Source: CAYQTO01 sp964420455
GTDB taxonomy: Bacteria; Sumerlaeota; Sumerlaeia; SLMS01
NCBI GenBank assembly: GCA_964420455.1
Contig: CAYQTO010000010.1
Span: 1-47,157 of the forward strand
Direction of reading: 5' to 3'
DNA length: 47,157 nt
In this document: positions 17,180-24,139 of the stretch, piece after piece
Numbering within the stretch: position 1 is the first letter of the stretch
How the letters are laid out: every line of letters begins with the position of its first letter
Program-made: the position numbers and the translations under genes
Notes under the pieces: model-generated
What the model was told of the DNA's origin: nothing
What the model saw: the letters and a program-made list of their open reading frames with translations, nothing else
The model's database searches: none

Positions 17180-18046
17180 CTACTCGAACCCGACGAATTC
17201 GAGTTCCACCGGCGCCGGAATGAAGCCCATCCCATGCGCCTCGCGGAGGAACCGCTCGACCCCCGCCCGGCCCCGTTCGCCAAAGTCCCGGGTCAGATCG
17301 TTCACGTACATCCCCACAAACTCATCCGCCATCTCCACCGTCATGCCCCTGCCCCACTGGAGGGAATGCTCGACGGCGGCGCGGCGGTTTGCCGGCTCCA
17401 GTCCGTGCTCGATCGACCGCTTCAGGACACGATTCACCTTCGTCAACATGTCCGCCCCGAGGGACTTGCGCACCACGTTCGCCCCGAGCGGCAACGGCAG
17501 CCCACCCGTCCGCTCGTGCCACCACTCGCCCAGATTGACAATGTTCACAAGGCCCTCCGCCTCGTAGGTCAGCTGGCCCTCGTGGATCAGCAGGCCGCCA
17601 TCCACCTCTCCCGCCTTCACCGCGTCCATGATCCGATCGAAGGGAACCGCGCGAAAATCAAAGTCGCCGGTGCCGAGGAAGAGCTTGAGGGAAAGGAACG
17701 CGGAGGTCATTTCGCCAGGAACAGCGATCCGTTTGCGGCGGAGGTCCTCCACGGGGAATGCCTCGCGGGCCACGATCATGGGCCCGTAGTTGTCGCCCAT
17801 GGAGGCGCCGCAGGGCAGGAGCGCGTACCTGTCGAGCACGTGCGCGTAGGCGTGGATGCTGATGGCGCTGATGTCGAGTTCCTCGCGCGTGGCGCGCTCG
17901 TTGAGCGTCTGGATGTCCTGGAGGATGTGCTCGAAGGCGAGCCCTTCGGTATCGACGAGGTCCTTGGCCAGCGCATGGAACATGAAGGCGTCATCGGGAT
18001 CGGGAGAATGGCCGAGAGAGAGCACTTGCGGCGGGGTGTCTGGCAT
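17180..18046 (-). CDS. mqnD: 1,4-dihydroxy-6-naphthoate synthase MqnD (futalosine pathway)
   Basis: This 288-residue protein of the periplasmic-binding-protein fold acts in the cytoplasm. MqnD converts cyclic dehypoxanthine futalosine to 1,4-dihydroxy-6-naphthoate in menaquinone synthesis. The N-terminus LSLGHSPDPDDAFMFHAL is the family signature; other recognisable parts are LDISAISIHAYA, GDNYGPMIVA, RIAVPGEMTSAFL and GGLLIHEGQLTY. ATG 18046 is supported by AAGGA six bases upstream; the longer frame to 18325 would run over the divergent FMN reductase and is rejected. No other mqn gene is in the window. The 143 bp between it and yidC shows nothing notable. The related MqnA has the same fold, but the SPDPDD motif favours MqnD. 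Confidence 0.9.
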   Translation of the reverse strand: MPDTPPQVLSLGHSPDPDDAFMFHALAKDLVDTEGLAFEHILQDIQTLNERATREELDISAISIHAYAHVLDRYALLPCGASMGDNYGPMIVAREAFPVEDLRRKRIAVPGEMTSAFLSLKLFLGTGDFDFRAVPFDRIMDAVKAGEVDGGLLIHEGQLTYEAEGLVNIVNLGEWWHERTGGLPLPLGANVVRKSLGADMLTKVNRVLKRSIEHGLEPANRRAAVEHSLQWGRGMTVEMADEFVGMYVNDLTRDFGERGRAGVERFLREAHGMGFIPAPVELEFVGFE

Positions 18047-18191
18047 GGCGTTTCCTTCGTGAAGGGTCGATACGGCATGGAGGGACTGCTGCACGCCGCT
18101 TATGCAAATCCCGGCCCGGATCCCGCCCGGGTTGCGGAAACGGGCCACAGAAAGTGCCCTTCGCCCACCCCAATTCTCCGAGGAGCGCAAT

Positions 18192-18764
18192 ATGATCGAG
18201 GTGATTTCCGGCACAAATCGGGCAGGCGCAATGACGCCAAAGGTCGCCCGCCTCATCGTGAAGAAGTACGTGGAAGAGGGCGCCGAGGCGCAGCTCATGG
18301 ATCTCGCGGAGCTGCCCACCGGCATTTTCCACCCTGACGCTTACGGCGAGAAACCGGCCGGCTTCGCCGCCTGGCAGCAGCGCATTCTCGACGCCGACGG
18401 CCTCCACGTAGTCGTGCCCGAGTACAACGGGTCATTTCCCGGCGCGCTCAAGCTCTTCGTCGACATGTTGAAGTTTCCCGAGAGCTTCGAGCACAAGTGC
18501 GTCGCCTACACCGGCATCGCCGCGGGCATCTGGGGTGGCCTTCGCGCCGTCGAGCAGCTCCAGCTCGTCTTTGGCTACCGCAACGCCTACAATGCGCCGG
18601 AACGGGTCTGGATTCCCGGCATCCAGAACCACCTCAACGAAGACGGCAACGCCTTCACCAACGACACGACGGACCGGCGTCTCTCGGCCCAGGTGCGCGA
18701 CTTTCTCAAGTTTGTGGCGCGGAACAAAGACGCCGGCGAGTGCGAAACGGCGCAGGTCCGCTGA
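18192..18764 (+). CDS. NADPH-dependent FMN reductase family flavoprotein
   Basis: This 190-residue flavodoxin-like protein begins MIEVISGTNRAGAM; the GTNR phosphate-binding loop is typical of NADPH:FMN/quinone reductases. The second signature, PEYNGSFPGALKLFVD, is the FMN isoalloxazine-contact loop. GEGAG-like insertions are absent and the length is normal for the family. ATG 18192 follows GAGGAG by seven bases. It is divergent from mqnD (145 bp between starts), so the two may share a promoter region; a link to quinone metabolism is possible but not shown. It sits just before the minus-strand tRNA-Leu(CAA). It could act as a chromate, quinone or azo reductase; sequence does not distinguish these. 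Confidence 0.88.
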   Translation: MIEVISGTNRAGAMTPKVARLIVKKYVEEGAEAQLMDLAELPTGIFHPDAYGEKPAGFAAWQQRILDADGLHVVVPEYNGSFPGALKLFVDMLKFPESFEHKCVAYTGIAAGIWGGLRAVEQLQLVFGYRNAYNAPERVWIPGIQNHLNEDGNAFTNDTTDRRLSAQVRDFLKFVARNKDAGECETAQVR

Positions 18765-18800
18765 ACTGCGGATCACGGGAGTGCGGATTGGGAAAGAGGA

Positions 18801-18887
18801 TGGTGCCGGGAGTGGGACTCGAACCCACACGGTGTCGCCACCGCCAGATTTTGAGTCTGGTGCGTCTGCCAGTTTCGCCATCCCGGC
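18801..18887 (-). tRNA. tRNA-Leu (anticodon CAA)
   Basis: On the minus strand an 87-nt tRNA with encoded CCA is seen. The acceptor arms are GCCGGGA and TCCCGGC with discriminator A. The anticodon loop CTCAAAA sits between CCAGA and TCTGG and gives CAA (plus-strand 18851-18853). A long variable arm (GGCGGTGGCGACACC region) is typical of tRNA-Leu, and the T-loop GTTCGAGTC is present. It reads UUG codons. Confidence 0.96.
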
Positions 18888-18971
18888 ACTGCAGACCCCG
18901 CGATGCATTCTCCCCTCCCCCTGGGAACGCAAGGGGAGTTGCCCCCAGTTTCCGAATGGGCGGGTCGGGAC

Positions 18972-18999
18972 TTGACCTTTTTCACGGAACCTGTATGTT
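18972..18999 (+). promoter_or_regulatory. Sigma-70-like promoter for the FAD monooxygenase
   Basis: TTGACC (18972-18977) and TATGTT (18994-18999) are 16 bp apart, about 45 bp before the ATG at 19044. The -10 is preceded by AACCTG, as in the promoter at 6577-6604. Confidence 0.6.
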
Positions 19000-19043
19000 G
19001 ACGGGGTTGATTGATTGAAGACTTCGGCCGGGAGGACCCCACC

Positions 19044-20252
19044 ATGAGTAGTCATTCTGTCGATGCCCTTATCGTGGGGGCCGGTCCCGTCGGGCTCCTC
19101 AGCGCCCTGTGTCTCGCCCGCAACGGGTTCACAGTGCGGATTATCGATCGCGGCGAAAACACCAGCCAGGAATCCTACGCCCTCGCCCTCCACCCCTCCA
19201 GCCTTCATCTGCTGGAGACCATCGGGCTTGGGGGCGACCTCGTCGCCCGCGGGCGCCGCATCGACGGTGTGGCCATCTACGACAACCAGGACCGCCGCTT
19301 CGAGGCTTCCTATGCCTCCATCGAGGAGGTCCACAGCCACTCCCTCGTCCTTCCCCAGTCCAGCCTCGAGGCCATCCTCAAGAAGGCCATCGACGAACAC
19401 GGCATCCACATCGAGTGGAACTCCGAGCTGACCGGTTTCGACGAGCGGGAGGAGTCCATCCGCGCCCGCGTGGTGGAGCTGAAAGAATCGGCGGTGGGAT
19501 ACGCCCGGACGGACATGCGCCGGGCCCCGGCGGGCGTGCGCGAAATCCACGCGCGCTTCCTCATCGGATGCGACGGGCCCCACTCCACGGTCCGCCGCCT
19601 GACGGGCACCCGCATCGCCGGATACGAGGCCGCCCGCCATTATCGCGTCTTCGAATTCGAAACGGATGCAGACCTGCCCAACGAGGTCGCCCTCGTGCTC
19701 CACCCCGCAGGCGAGGCGGTCCTGTGGCCCATGGCGGAAGGACGAGCCCGCTGGACCTTCGCCGTCCCCCAACGCTTCTCCGGCATGGCCGGCTTGGAGT
19801 CCCTCCAGGCCCTGACCGAATCCCGCGCCCCCTGGTTCACCGCCCGCCCCACCTCCATCGTTTGGTCCGGCAACGTGGACTTTTCCCGGGGCTACGCCAA
19901 CTGCTTCGCCAAGGGGCGCGTGTGGCTCGCCGGTGACGCCGCCCACCAGACCAGCCCCTTCGGCGTCCAGAGCATGAATGCTGGCCTGACCGAGGGCGCG
20001 TACCTCGCCTCGCTCCTCACGGAGTTCGACGAGCGCGGCGAGTGGCGCAGCGCCGCCGAGCGCTACGACGCCGACCGCCGCGCGGAATGGCGCCGCCTCC
20101 TCGCCGAGGACCAGCGCGACGAAACCGCCCGACCCGCCGACCCCTTCCTCCGACAGTACGAGAAGGAGATCCTCGCCTCCCTTCCCGCCACGGGCCACAT
20201 GCTCCAGGCGATGTTCGGCGCCCTCGCCACCCCCGGCAACGTCAACGCCTGA
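19044..20252 (+). CDS. FAD-dependent monooxygenase (PHBH/UbiH-like)
   Basis: This 402-residue flavoprotein monooxygenase of the p-hydroxybenzoate hydroxylase class starts with the Rossmann dinucleotide motif DALIVGAGPVGLLSAL and an acidic end to beta-2 (IIDRGE). The middle GCDGPHSTVR motif (FAD and NADPH contacts) and the C-terminal GRVWLAGDAAHQTSPFG motif (FAD ribityl binding) are intact, as is MNAGLTEGAYLA. Members hydroxylate aromatic or quinone-like substrates using NAD(P)H and oxygen, which implies some access to oxygen. ATG 19044 has a GGGAGG nine bases upstream and its own promoter. It lies between two tRNA-Leu genes. The substrate cannot be inferred; a geranylgeranyl-reductase-like role is less likely given the GD-AAH motif context. 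Confidence 0.9.
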   Translation: MSSHSVDALIVGAGPVGLLSALCLARNGFTVRIIDRGENTSQESYALALHPSSLHLLETIGLGGDLVARGRRIDGVAIYDNQDRRFEASYASIEEVHSHSLVLPQSSLEAILKKAIDEHGIHIEWNSELTGFDEREESIRARVVELKESAVGYARTDMRRAPAGVREIHARFLIGCDGPHSTVRRLTGTRIAGYEAARHYRVFEFETDADLPNEVALVLHPAGEAVLWPMAEGRARWTFAVPQRFSGMAGLESLQALTESRAPWFTARPTSIVWSGNVDFSRGYANCFAKGRVWLAGDAAHQTSPFGVQSMNAGLTEGAYLASLLTEFDERGEWRSAAERYDADRRAEWRRLLAEDQRDETARPADPFLRQYEKEILASLPATGHMLQAMFGALATPGNVNA

Positions 20253-20304
20253 GCACCATACAGGGCTTGCCGCAGTCCCTGCCCCCGCGCACCTTCTCGC
20301 CCGT

Positions 20305-20393
20305 GCCCGGGTGGCGAAACTGGCAGACGCATCGGACTTAAAATCCGCTGGTTCGCAAGGACCGTGGGGGTTCGAGTCCCCCCCCGGGCACCA
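20305..20393 (+). tRNA. tRNA-Leu (anticodon UAA), integration site of an island
   Basis: This 89-nt tRNA has encoded CCA. Acceptor arms GCCCGGG and CCCGGGC, anticodon loop CTTAAAA (anticodon TAA at 20339-20341), a long variable arm and T-loop GTTCGAGTC are visible. The top base pair of the anticodon stem looks mismatched (T with C). Its 3' 53 bases, from the last anticodon base to CCA (20341-20393), are repeated exactly at 22081-22133, which marks it as an attachment site. Confidence 0.95.
20341..20393 (+). repeat. Left attachment-site repeat (attL, within intact tRNA)
   Basis: These 53 bases are identical to 22081-22133. The identity starts at the last base of the anticodon and ends at CCA; flanking bases differ on both sides. 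Confidence 0.95.
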
Positions 20394-20454
20394 AGTATAT
20401 TTTTAGAGCGCTTTTCTTTCCAACATTTCGCGCCTCCTTTTTGGCCATAACATG

Positions 20455-21402
20455 TCAGCCCGGAGCCACGGGCTTGGCACTCCCGTTGGGCGATTGTGCT
20501 TTGCCGACCGATGCCGCCGCTGCTTTCAGCGCCTTCGCAAACGCAACGGCAAGGGGGCTGCGGTAGCCGTTTCTCCGCCACAGAACGAGCAATCGCCTGC
20601 GCAGGTCGACACCCTGTACTGACGAGCCGACCAGACCCGAGCCCGCCACGGTCTGCAGTGAGAGTTCGGGAAGCAGGCTCACCAGCTCCCCCTCACGCAC
20701 CACGGAAAGAATACCTTCGATGGAGTTGGTCTCCACCTTTGGCCGCAGTTCGATGCCCTTAAGTGCGAGGGCTGCATCCACTAGCCGACGCGTGCAGTAG
20801 TCCTTTCCGAGAAGAATCCAGGGCAGTTCCGCCAGCATGGCCGCGGGTACGGGATCGGGAAGCGCCGGCCTTTCCAGCGAACGCACGAGAACCAGCTCTT
20901 CCTTCCCGAGCGGCTGCAGGTCGAGCATCGGCTTACTCACCGGGTGGAAGCCGACGCCAAAATCCGCCTCTCCTGACGCTACCGCCTCTTCCACCTCCGG
21001 CGCGGAGAGTTCCAGCACCCCGAACGTGGCCGAAGGCGACGCTATCGTCAATTCACCGAGCAGCCGTGGCACGAGGACCGCATTGACCGTCTGAACAACG
21101 GCGACGGTGACGCGGCCGCGCGTGCCGTCGGCAAAGGAGGCAAGCGCGCCTCTCGCCTCTTCCGCGGCGACCGCCACAGCGCGGGCCCGTGCGGCGAATG
21201 CTTTCCCTGCGGCGGTGGCCGTCACTCGCCGCTCGCCCCGGTCAAAAAGCGCCACTCCGAAGCGATCTTCCAGCCGACGGATCGTCTGGCTAAGTGCGCT
21301 CTGGCTGACGCCGCATCGGCGGGCTCCTTCCGTGAACGATCCTTCCTCCATGACGGCGAGGAAATGGCGCAACTCTCTGAGTTCCAGGTCCGATCCGCTC
21401 AT
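20455..21402 (-). CDS. LysR-family transcriptional regulator
   Basis: This 315-residue regulator has an N-terminal winged helix-turn-helix (about residues 5-65: ELRHFLAVMEEGSF, RRCGVSQSALSQ, RRLEDRFGVALFDR), then the linker helix. A C-terminal inducer-binding domain (about 90-295) includes VAVVQTVNAVLVP and WILLGKDYCTRR. This matches the CynR/OxyR-like architecture. ATG 21402 was chosen over 21423 because AAAGGAG sits five bases before it. It is divergent from the thioredoxin-like gene at 21524, the usual LysR arrangement, so it probably controls that gene. It is inside the tRNA island, so it was likely acquired. The Ala-rich tail after residue 290 looks non-conserved. The inducer is unknown; a redox signal would fit the target. 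Confidence 0.9.
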   Translation of the reverse strand: MSGSDLELRELRHFLAVMEEGSFTEGARRCGVSQSALSQTIRRLEDRFGVALFDRGERRVTATAAGKAFAARARAVAVAAEEARGALASFADGTRGRVTVAVVQTVNAVLVPRLLGELTIASPSATFGVLELSAPEVEEAVASGEADFGVGFHPVSKPMLDLQPLGKEELVLVRSLERPALPDPVPAAMLAELPWILLGKDYCTRRLVDAALALKGIELRPKVETNSIEGILSVVREGELVSLLPELSLQTVAGSGLVGSSVQGVDLRRRLLVLWRRNGYRSPLAVAFAKALKAAAASVGKAQSPNGSAKPVAPG

Positions 21403-21523
21403 TCCTGCTCCTTTCAAGTCCATTAGAAAAACTTATTAGACTCACAACCTGGCAGTGGTGCAGCTAATGGATCGGGCGGCGGGAAAGCAAGCCGCTTCAT
21501 AACCACTCTTGGAGAAAAGCATC
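21403..21523. promoter_or_regulatory. Divergent LysR/thioredoxin-like promoter region
   Basis: This 121-bp divergent gap contains an inverted pair CATTAG (21421-21426) and CTAATG (21464-21469), plus TTATTAGA in an AT-rich core (21423-21442). This is a plausible LysR binding and promoter region. I could not define a clear T-N11-A site or a -35/-10 pair. Confidence 0.4.
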
Positions 21524-21766
21524 ATGAAAAAGGCAACGTACTTCCACGCAGGATGCCCCGTCTGCGTCGACGCCGAACGCAACCTGGCTGAAGCCATCGA
21601 CCGCAGCCGCTACGATCTGGAAATCATTCACCTCGGCAAGGACCCCGGGCGGCTGGAGGAGGGCGAGCGCGCGGGCGTCAAGTCCGTCCCCGCGCTCGTG
21701 ATCGATGGCGCGCCCTACCACGTGAACTTCGGCGCTTCGCTCTCGGACCTGAAGCAGCCGAACTGA
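21524..21766 (+). CDS. Small thioredoxin/glutaredoxin-like protein (CPVC)
   Basis: This 80-residue protein starts MKKATYFHAGCPVCVDAE; the CPVC active-site pair sits at the end of the first beta strand, as in glutaredoxin/thioredoxin folds. A cis-Pro-like GVKSVPALVIDG loop follows later, which is the second family signature. There is no signal peptide, so it probably acts in the cytoplasm on disulfides or persulfides. GGAG lies nine bases before the ATG. It is paired divergently with a LysR regulator within the tRNA-Leu island, so the two are the whole cargo of the element. The protein is short for a thioredoxin (usual 100-110), closer to a glutaredoxin-like domain. The partner is unknown. Confidence 0.85.
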   Translation: MKKATYFHAGCPVCVDAERNLAEAIDRSRYDLEIIHLGKDPGRLEEGERAGVKSVPALVIDGAPYHVNFGASLSDLKQPN

Positions 21767-21815
21767 CCGGTATGGGGTGCTCTTGACCGGCCTCCCTGAA
21801 TCACCCGAACAGATC

Positions 21816-21852
21816 GACGAAGCGCGGTCGTACGTAACGACCGCGCTTCGTC
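21816..21852. repeat. Perfect 37-nt inverted repeat inside the island
   Basis: Arms of 16 bp (starting GACGAAGCGCGGTCGT) are perfectly complementary around a 5-base spacer. It lies 50 bp after the thioredoxin-like gene. No T-run follows on either strand, so it is either a non-classical terminator for that gene or a recombination/replication site of the element. Confidence 0.75.
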
Positions 21853-22080
21853 CTCCCTCGCACTTCCTCGCTTTCCTGGGGGACCGCCGAAGTTGTGATC
21901 GTGGGAATTCGAGACTTACCGGCCGCCGAGGAACGATCCGCCTCACTCCGGTCCAGATCAGCATGGACGGAAGGCGTTGCCCCGTATGGGGAGACGCCGC
22001 TTCTCAGTTTGTGGCCAGGGAGTTCGGAAGGGAAATTCCGATGCTCGAATTCCTACAATTTGCTGTTGTTGATTTCTCTT

Positions 22081-22133
22081 AAATCCGCTGGTTCGCAAGG
22101 ACCGTGGGGGTTCGAGTCCCCCCCCGGGCACCA
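22081..22133 (+). repeat. Right attachment-site repeat (attR, tRNA-Leu 3' fragment)
   Basis: An exact 53-bp copy of the 3' half of tRNA-Leu(UAA), from the anticodon loop to CCA. The preceding sequence is not tRNA-like, so this is a fragment and not a functional tRNA. The region 21853-22080 before it has no gene I can support. Confidence 0.95.
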
Positions 22134-22162
22134 GCCCCCCGTCGTACTTTCCCCCTCTCCTT

Positions 22163-22882
22163 TCACATCACCCCGCTCACGTCCTCGAGGCGCCAAAGCC
22201 CCAGCGCCTTGTCCTGGTAGGCGCCGTCCTTTTCCGTGCAGTGTTCCTCAATGAGGCGTAGGGGCGGGGGAAGATGGAAGGGGGCGGCCTCGAGGTTGAG
22301 GGGGCGCCATTCGCCGGTGACGATGTCGCGGTTTTCCCGCCGCGAGGGGAAGGTCGTGGTGAGGAGGTAGGCCGAGCGGCTTTCGATGAGGGTACGTAGC
22401 GCTCGCCGGACGTCCGCGTGGGAGAAGTGCACAAGGCAGTCGCGACAGAACACGAGGTCGACGCGGGGCAGCGGATCCTCCAGAAGGTTCAGAACGCGGA
22501 AGGAAACGCCCTCGCTGGCGTAACGCGCGTTGTTCTCGTCGATCATCTCCCCGACGATATCCGCCCCCGTATAGACAATGTCCCCGAGTTGGAGCCGGCG
22601 CATCCAATGAAAATCGCCGCAGGGGATGTCGAGGAGGGTCTGGATCCGGAAGTCACGGAGGAGCGTGGGCAATTGCCGGAGGAGATGGGCGGTCTGCTCG
22701 AGGTCGGAACCGGTGCCGGACACGGAGTCCCTCCCGCGCCAGCGGTTGCGGCGGTAGATCTCGGTGAAGACGCGCTCCGGCGTGCTGGAGCGCATCCGGT
22801 AGAGCTCGTATTTCTTGAGGAGTTGCCGCCCGAGGGAGCGCATCAGGGGCAGCCTCCAATACCACTCCGCCGGGCGGGGCAT
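22163..22882 (-). CDS. SAM-dependent methyltransferase (class I)
   Basis: This 239-residue protein has a class I methyltransferase core from about residue 85. Motif I is LLDIPCGDFHWM, followed by GADIVGEMIDENN (acidic residue for the SAM ribose), then FRVLNLLEDPLP and VDLVFCRDCLVHFSH (motif IV/post I region). The N-terminal 80 residues are basic and helical (LLKKYELYRMR). ATG 22882 is supported by GGAG eight bases upstream; it overlaps the end of the M15 peptidase gene by 40 bp, so the pair is probably co-translated. Homologues of this type often occur in glycan or sugar biosynthesis clusters, but no substrate is visible here. The frame extended to 23401 is a shadow of the peptidase gene. Confidence 0.88.
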   Translation of the reverse strand: MPRPAEWYWRLPLMRSLGRQLLKKYELYRMRSSTPERVFTEIYRRNRWRGRDSVSGTGSDLEQTAHLLRQLPTLLRDFRIQTLLDIPCGDFHWMRRLQLGDIVYTGADIVGEMIDENNARYASEGVSFRVLNLLEDPLPRVDLVFCRDCLVHFSHADVRRALRTLIESRSAYLLTTTFPSRRENRDIVTGEWRPLNLEAAPFHLPPPLRLIEEHCTEKDGAYQDKALGLWRLEDVSGVM

Positions 22883-23949
22883 GGGCGTCTCCGTTGGCCT
22901 TTCGGCCCCTTTTTCCAGGCGTCGGGATCGTAGGCGCGTTGGGGCATGCCGGCGGGGAACCCGCCCCAGAAGACCTCGCGGAATCCCGGCGGGTTGTACT
23001 CCCAGTGCCACGGTTCGTGCTGGAAGGGGTACCAGCCGTAGCGATGGGCGTGGAGGTGGAGCCATTTGTGGACGGGGGAGGCGCGCATGGCGACGACGTG
23101 CGCCATGGGGCGGGTGGTCAGGCGGAAGGGGTCGTCCTCCTGGCCGGCCCTGGGCAGGACAAAATCGATCGCGAGCCCAAGGGAGTGGGCGGAGAAGCTC
23201 GCCACGGCGTAGGGGTTGCCTGCGCGTTCCGCATTGCGCTTTGCCACCTGGGGATCGCGGTGCCCGGACTGGATCGTGAGGTCCACCCCATCCTCCGCCG
23301 CGGCGTCCCGCATGCGTATATACGCGGCAACCGCGTGGGAGTTCAGCTTCCAATCGCCCTCGCCGGGGACGGGCGTCCACTGGGCGAGGAGGTACTGCCA
23401 AACCTCTTCCGTGGCCTCGCTGCGGAGGACGACAGCGGTGCGCGAGCGGTTGGCGCGTCGCTCGGGGCTGACGATGTCGAGGGCGTCGACCATGATGTCT
23501 GCCAGTTGCTCGTTGGGCCCCTCGGCCCCGCCGGGATAGTCGTTCTCCTGCCAGTCGAATTCGGTGAAGTGGACGCTGAGTTCGGGATTGAGGAGGTCGA
23601 GGGACGAGGTGTCGGGCGAGTGAACGAAGTCCTGCTCAAGGGCGCGCACAAGATCGCGGAGGGCGGCGGTGCTGCCCTCGGCAAGGGCCGCGTCGAAGGC
23701 CGCGACGATTTCCTCGGAGTCGTGACGCGTCCAAAGCCGGCGATAAATGTAGTCGGGGGGAAGGCGGGTGACCTCGGTCTGCCCAAGGGCGGCGACTTTC
23801 TCGATGAGGGCGCGGGTCTCGATGGTCTCAACAGGGGCAGCGTCTGGAGCGTCGTCCCGGGACGGTTCCTGGCCGGGGCAGGGGGTCATCGCCATCGGCG
23901 CCACAAGCAAGGCGGCGGCGGAAATCCACGATAACAGGCGAAGACACAT
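22843..23949 (-). CDS. Exported M15-family D-Ala-D-Ala carboxypeptidase-like protein
   Basis: This 368-residue protein has a signal peptide (LLSWISAAALLVAPMAMTP). The catalytic domain in the C-terminal half shows the M15B/VanY zinc motifs: SGHRDPQVAKR, SFSAHSLGLAIDF (His and Asp ligands) and EPWHWEYNPPG (third His). Such enzymes trim D-Ala-D-Ala or the L-Ala-D-Glu bond of peptidoglycan stem peptides in the periplasm. The N-terminal 150 residues (TRLPPDYIYRRL onward) are an uncharacterised helical region, making it longer than typical VanY. The start follows AAAGGG on the minus strand. The 3' end overlaps the methyltransferase. The 190 bp upstream (23950-24139) holds only the region before the divergent kinase. 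Confidence 0.88.
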   Translation of the reverse strand: MCLRLLSWISAAALLVAPMAMTPCPGQEPSRDDAPDAAPVETIETRALIEKVAALGQTEVTRLPPDYIYRRLWTRHDSEEIVAAFDAALAEGSTAALRDLVRALEQDFVHSPDTSSLDLLNPELSVHFTEFDWQENDYPGGAEGPNEQLADIMVDALDIVSPERRANRSRTAVVLRSEATEEVWQYLLAQWTPVPGEGDWKLNSHAVAAYIRMRDAAAEDGVDLTIQSGHRDPQVAKRNAERAGNPYAVASFSAHSLGLAIDFVLPRAGQEDDPFRLTTRPMAHVVAMRASPVHKWLHLHAHRYGWYPFQHEPWHWEYNPPGFREVFWGGFPAGMPQRAYDPDAWKKGPKGQRRRPCPARRSGIGGCP

Positions 23950-24139
23950 GGGGAGGCCCTTTCTGCAGAAGAATCAGGAACGATGAATGATGACGGGAAG
24001 GTGGCATCCTGCACGATCCCATGCAAGCCGCAACTGTGATGGCGGGCGCCACCGACGGCATCCTACCGGCAGCCTCAAAGCCTTGACAAAAGGCTCAGGT
24101 AAAGCCTGATTTCCTCAATCAGAATGAGCTGTTACGGCC

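Larger units (their letters stand above)
20341..22133 (+). mobile_element. Integrase-less mini-island at tRNA-Leu(UAA), about 1.74 kb
   Basis: The island is bounded by identical 53-bp copies of the tRNA-Leu(UAA) 3' half (20341-20393 and 22081-22133). This is the typical footprint of tyrosine-recombinase integration in a tRNA anticodon loop. The segment between repeat starts is 1,740 bp and would be the excised circle. It carries a LysR-type regulator, a divergent 80-residue CxxC thioredoxin-like gene, a perfect 37-nt inverted repeat, and about 230 bp of non-coding sequence at the right end. The left junction (20394-20450) is AT-rich. No integrase, excisionase or relaxase gene is present. It may be a deletion remnant or an element mobilised in trans. 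Confidence 0.8.

Noticed and set aside
15846..17567. A 573-residue open frame antisense to yidC and part of mqnD
   Set aside because: yidC is unambiguous; the antisense frame has no domain and crosses two genes and an intergenic region.
18432..20198. A 588-residue frame antisense to the FAD monooxygenase and through a tRNA
   Set aside because: It would run through tRNA-Leu(CAA), which is clearly a tRNA; the plus-strand monooxygenase has all family motifs.
20394..22080. A hidden integrase or excisionase in the island
   Set aside because: Both strands were read; the only convincing products are the LysR regulator and the CxxC protein. No Arg-His-Arg-Tyr recombinase motifs were found.
22081..22133. 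A second functional tRNA-Leu
   Set aside because: Only the 3' half is present; the acceptor 5' strand, D arm and anticodon are missing, so it is an attachment-site repeat.
22883..23401. N-terminal extension of the methyltransferase
   Set aside because: It lies in the M15 peptidase coding region in another frame, is Arg/Pro-rich and has no homologous look; ATG 22882 has a ribosome site.
23950..24139. A riboswitch or leader RNA upstream of the kinase
   Set aside because: I checked for cobalamin, TPP and SAM-type core motifs and found none; only a possible -35 TTGACA is visible.
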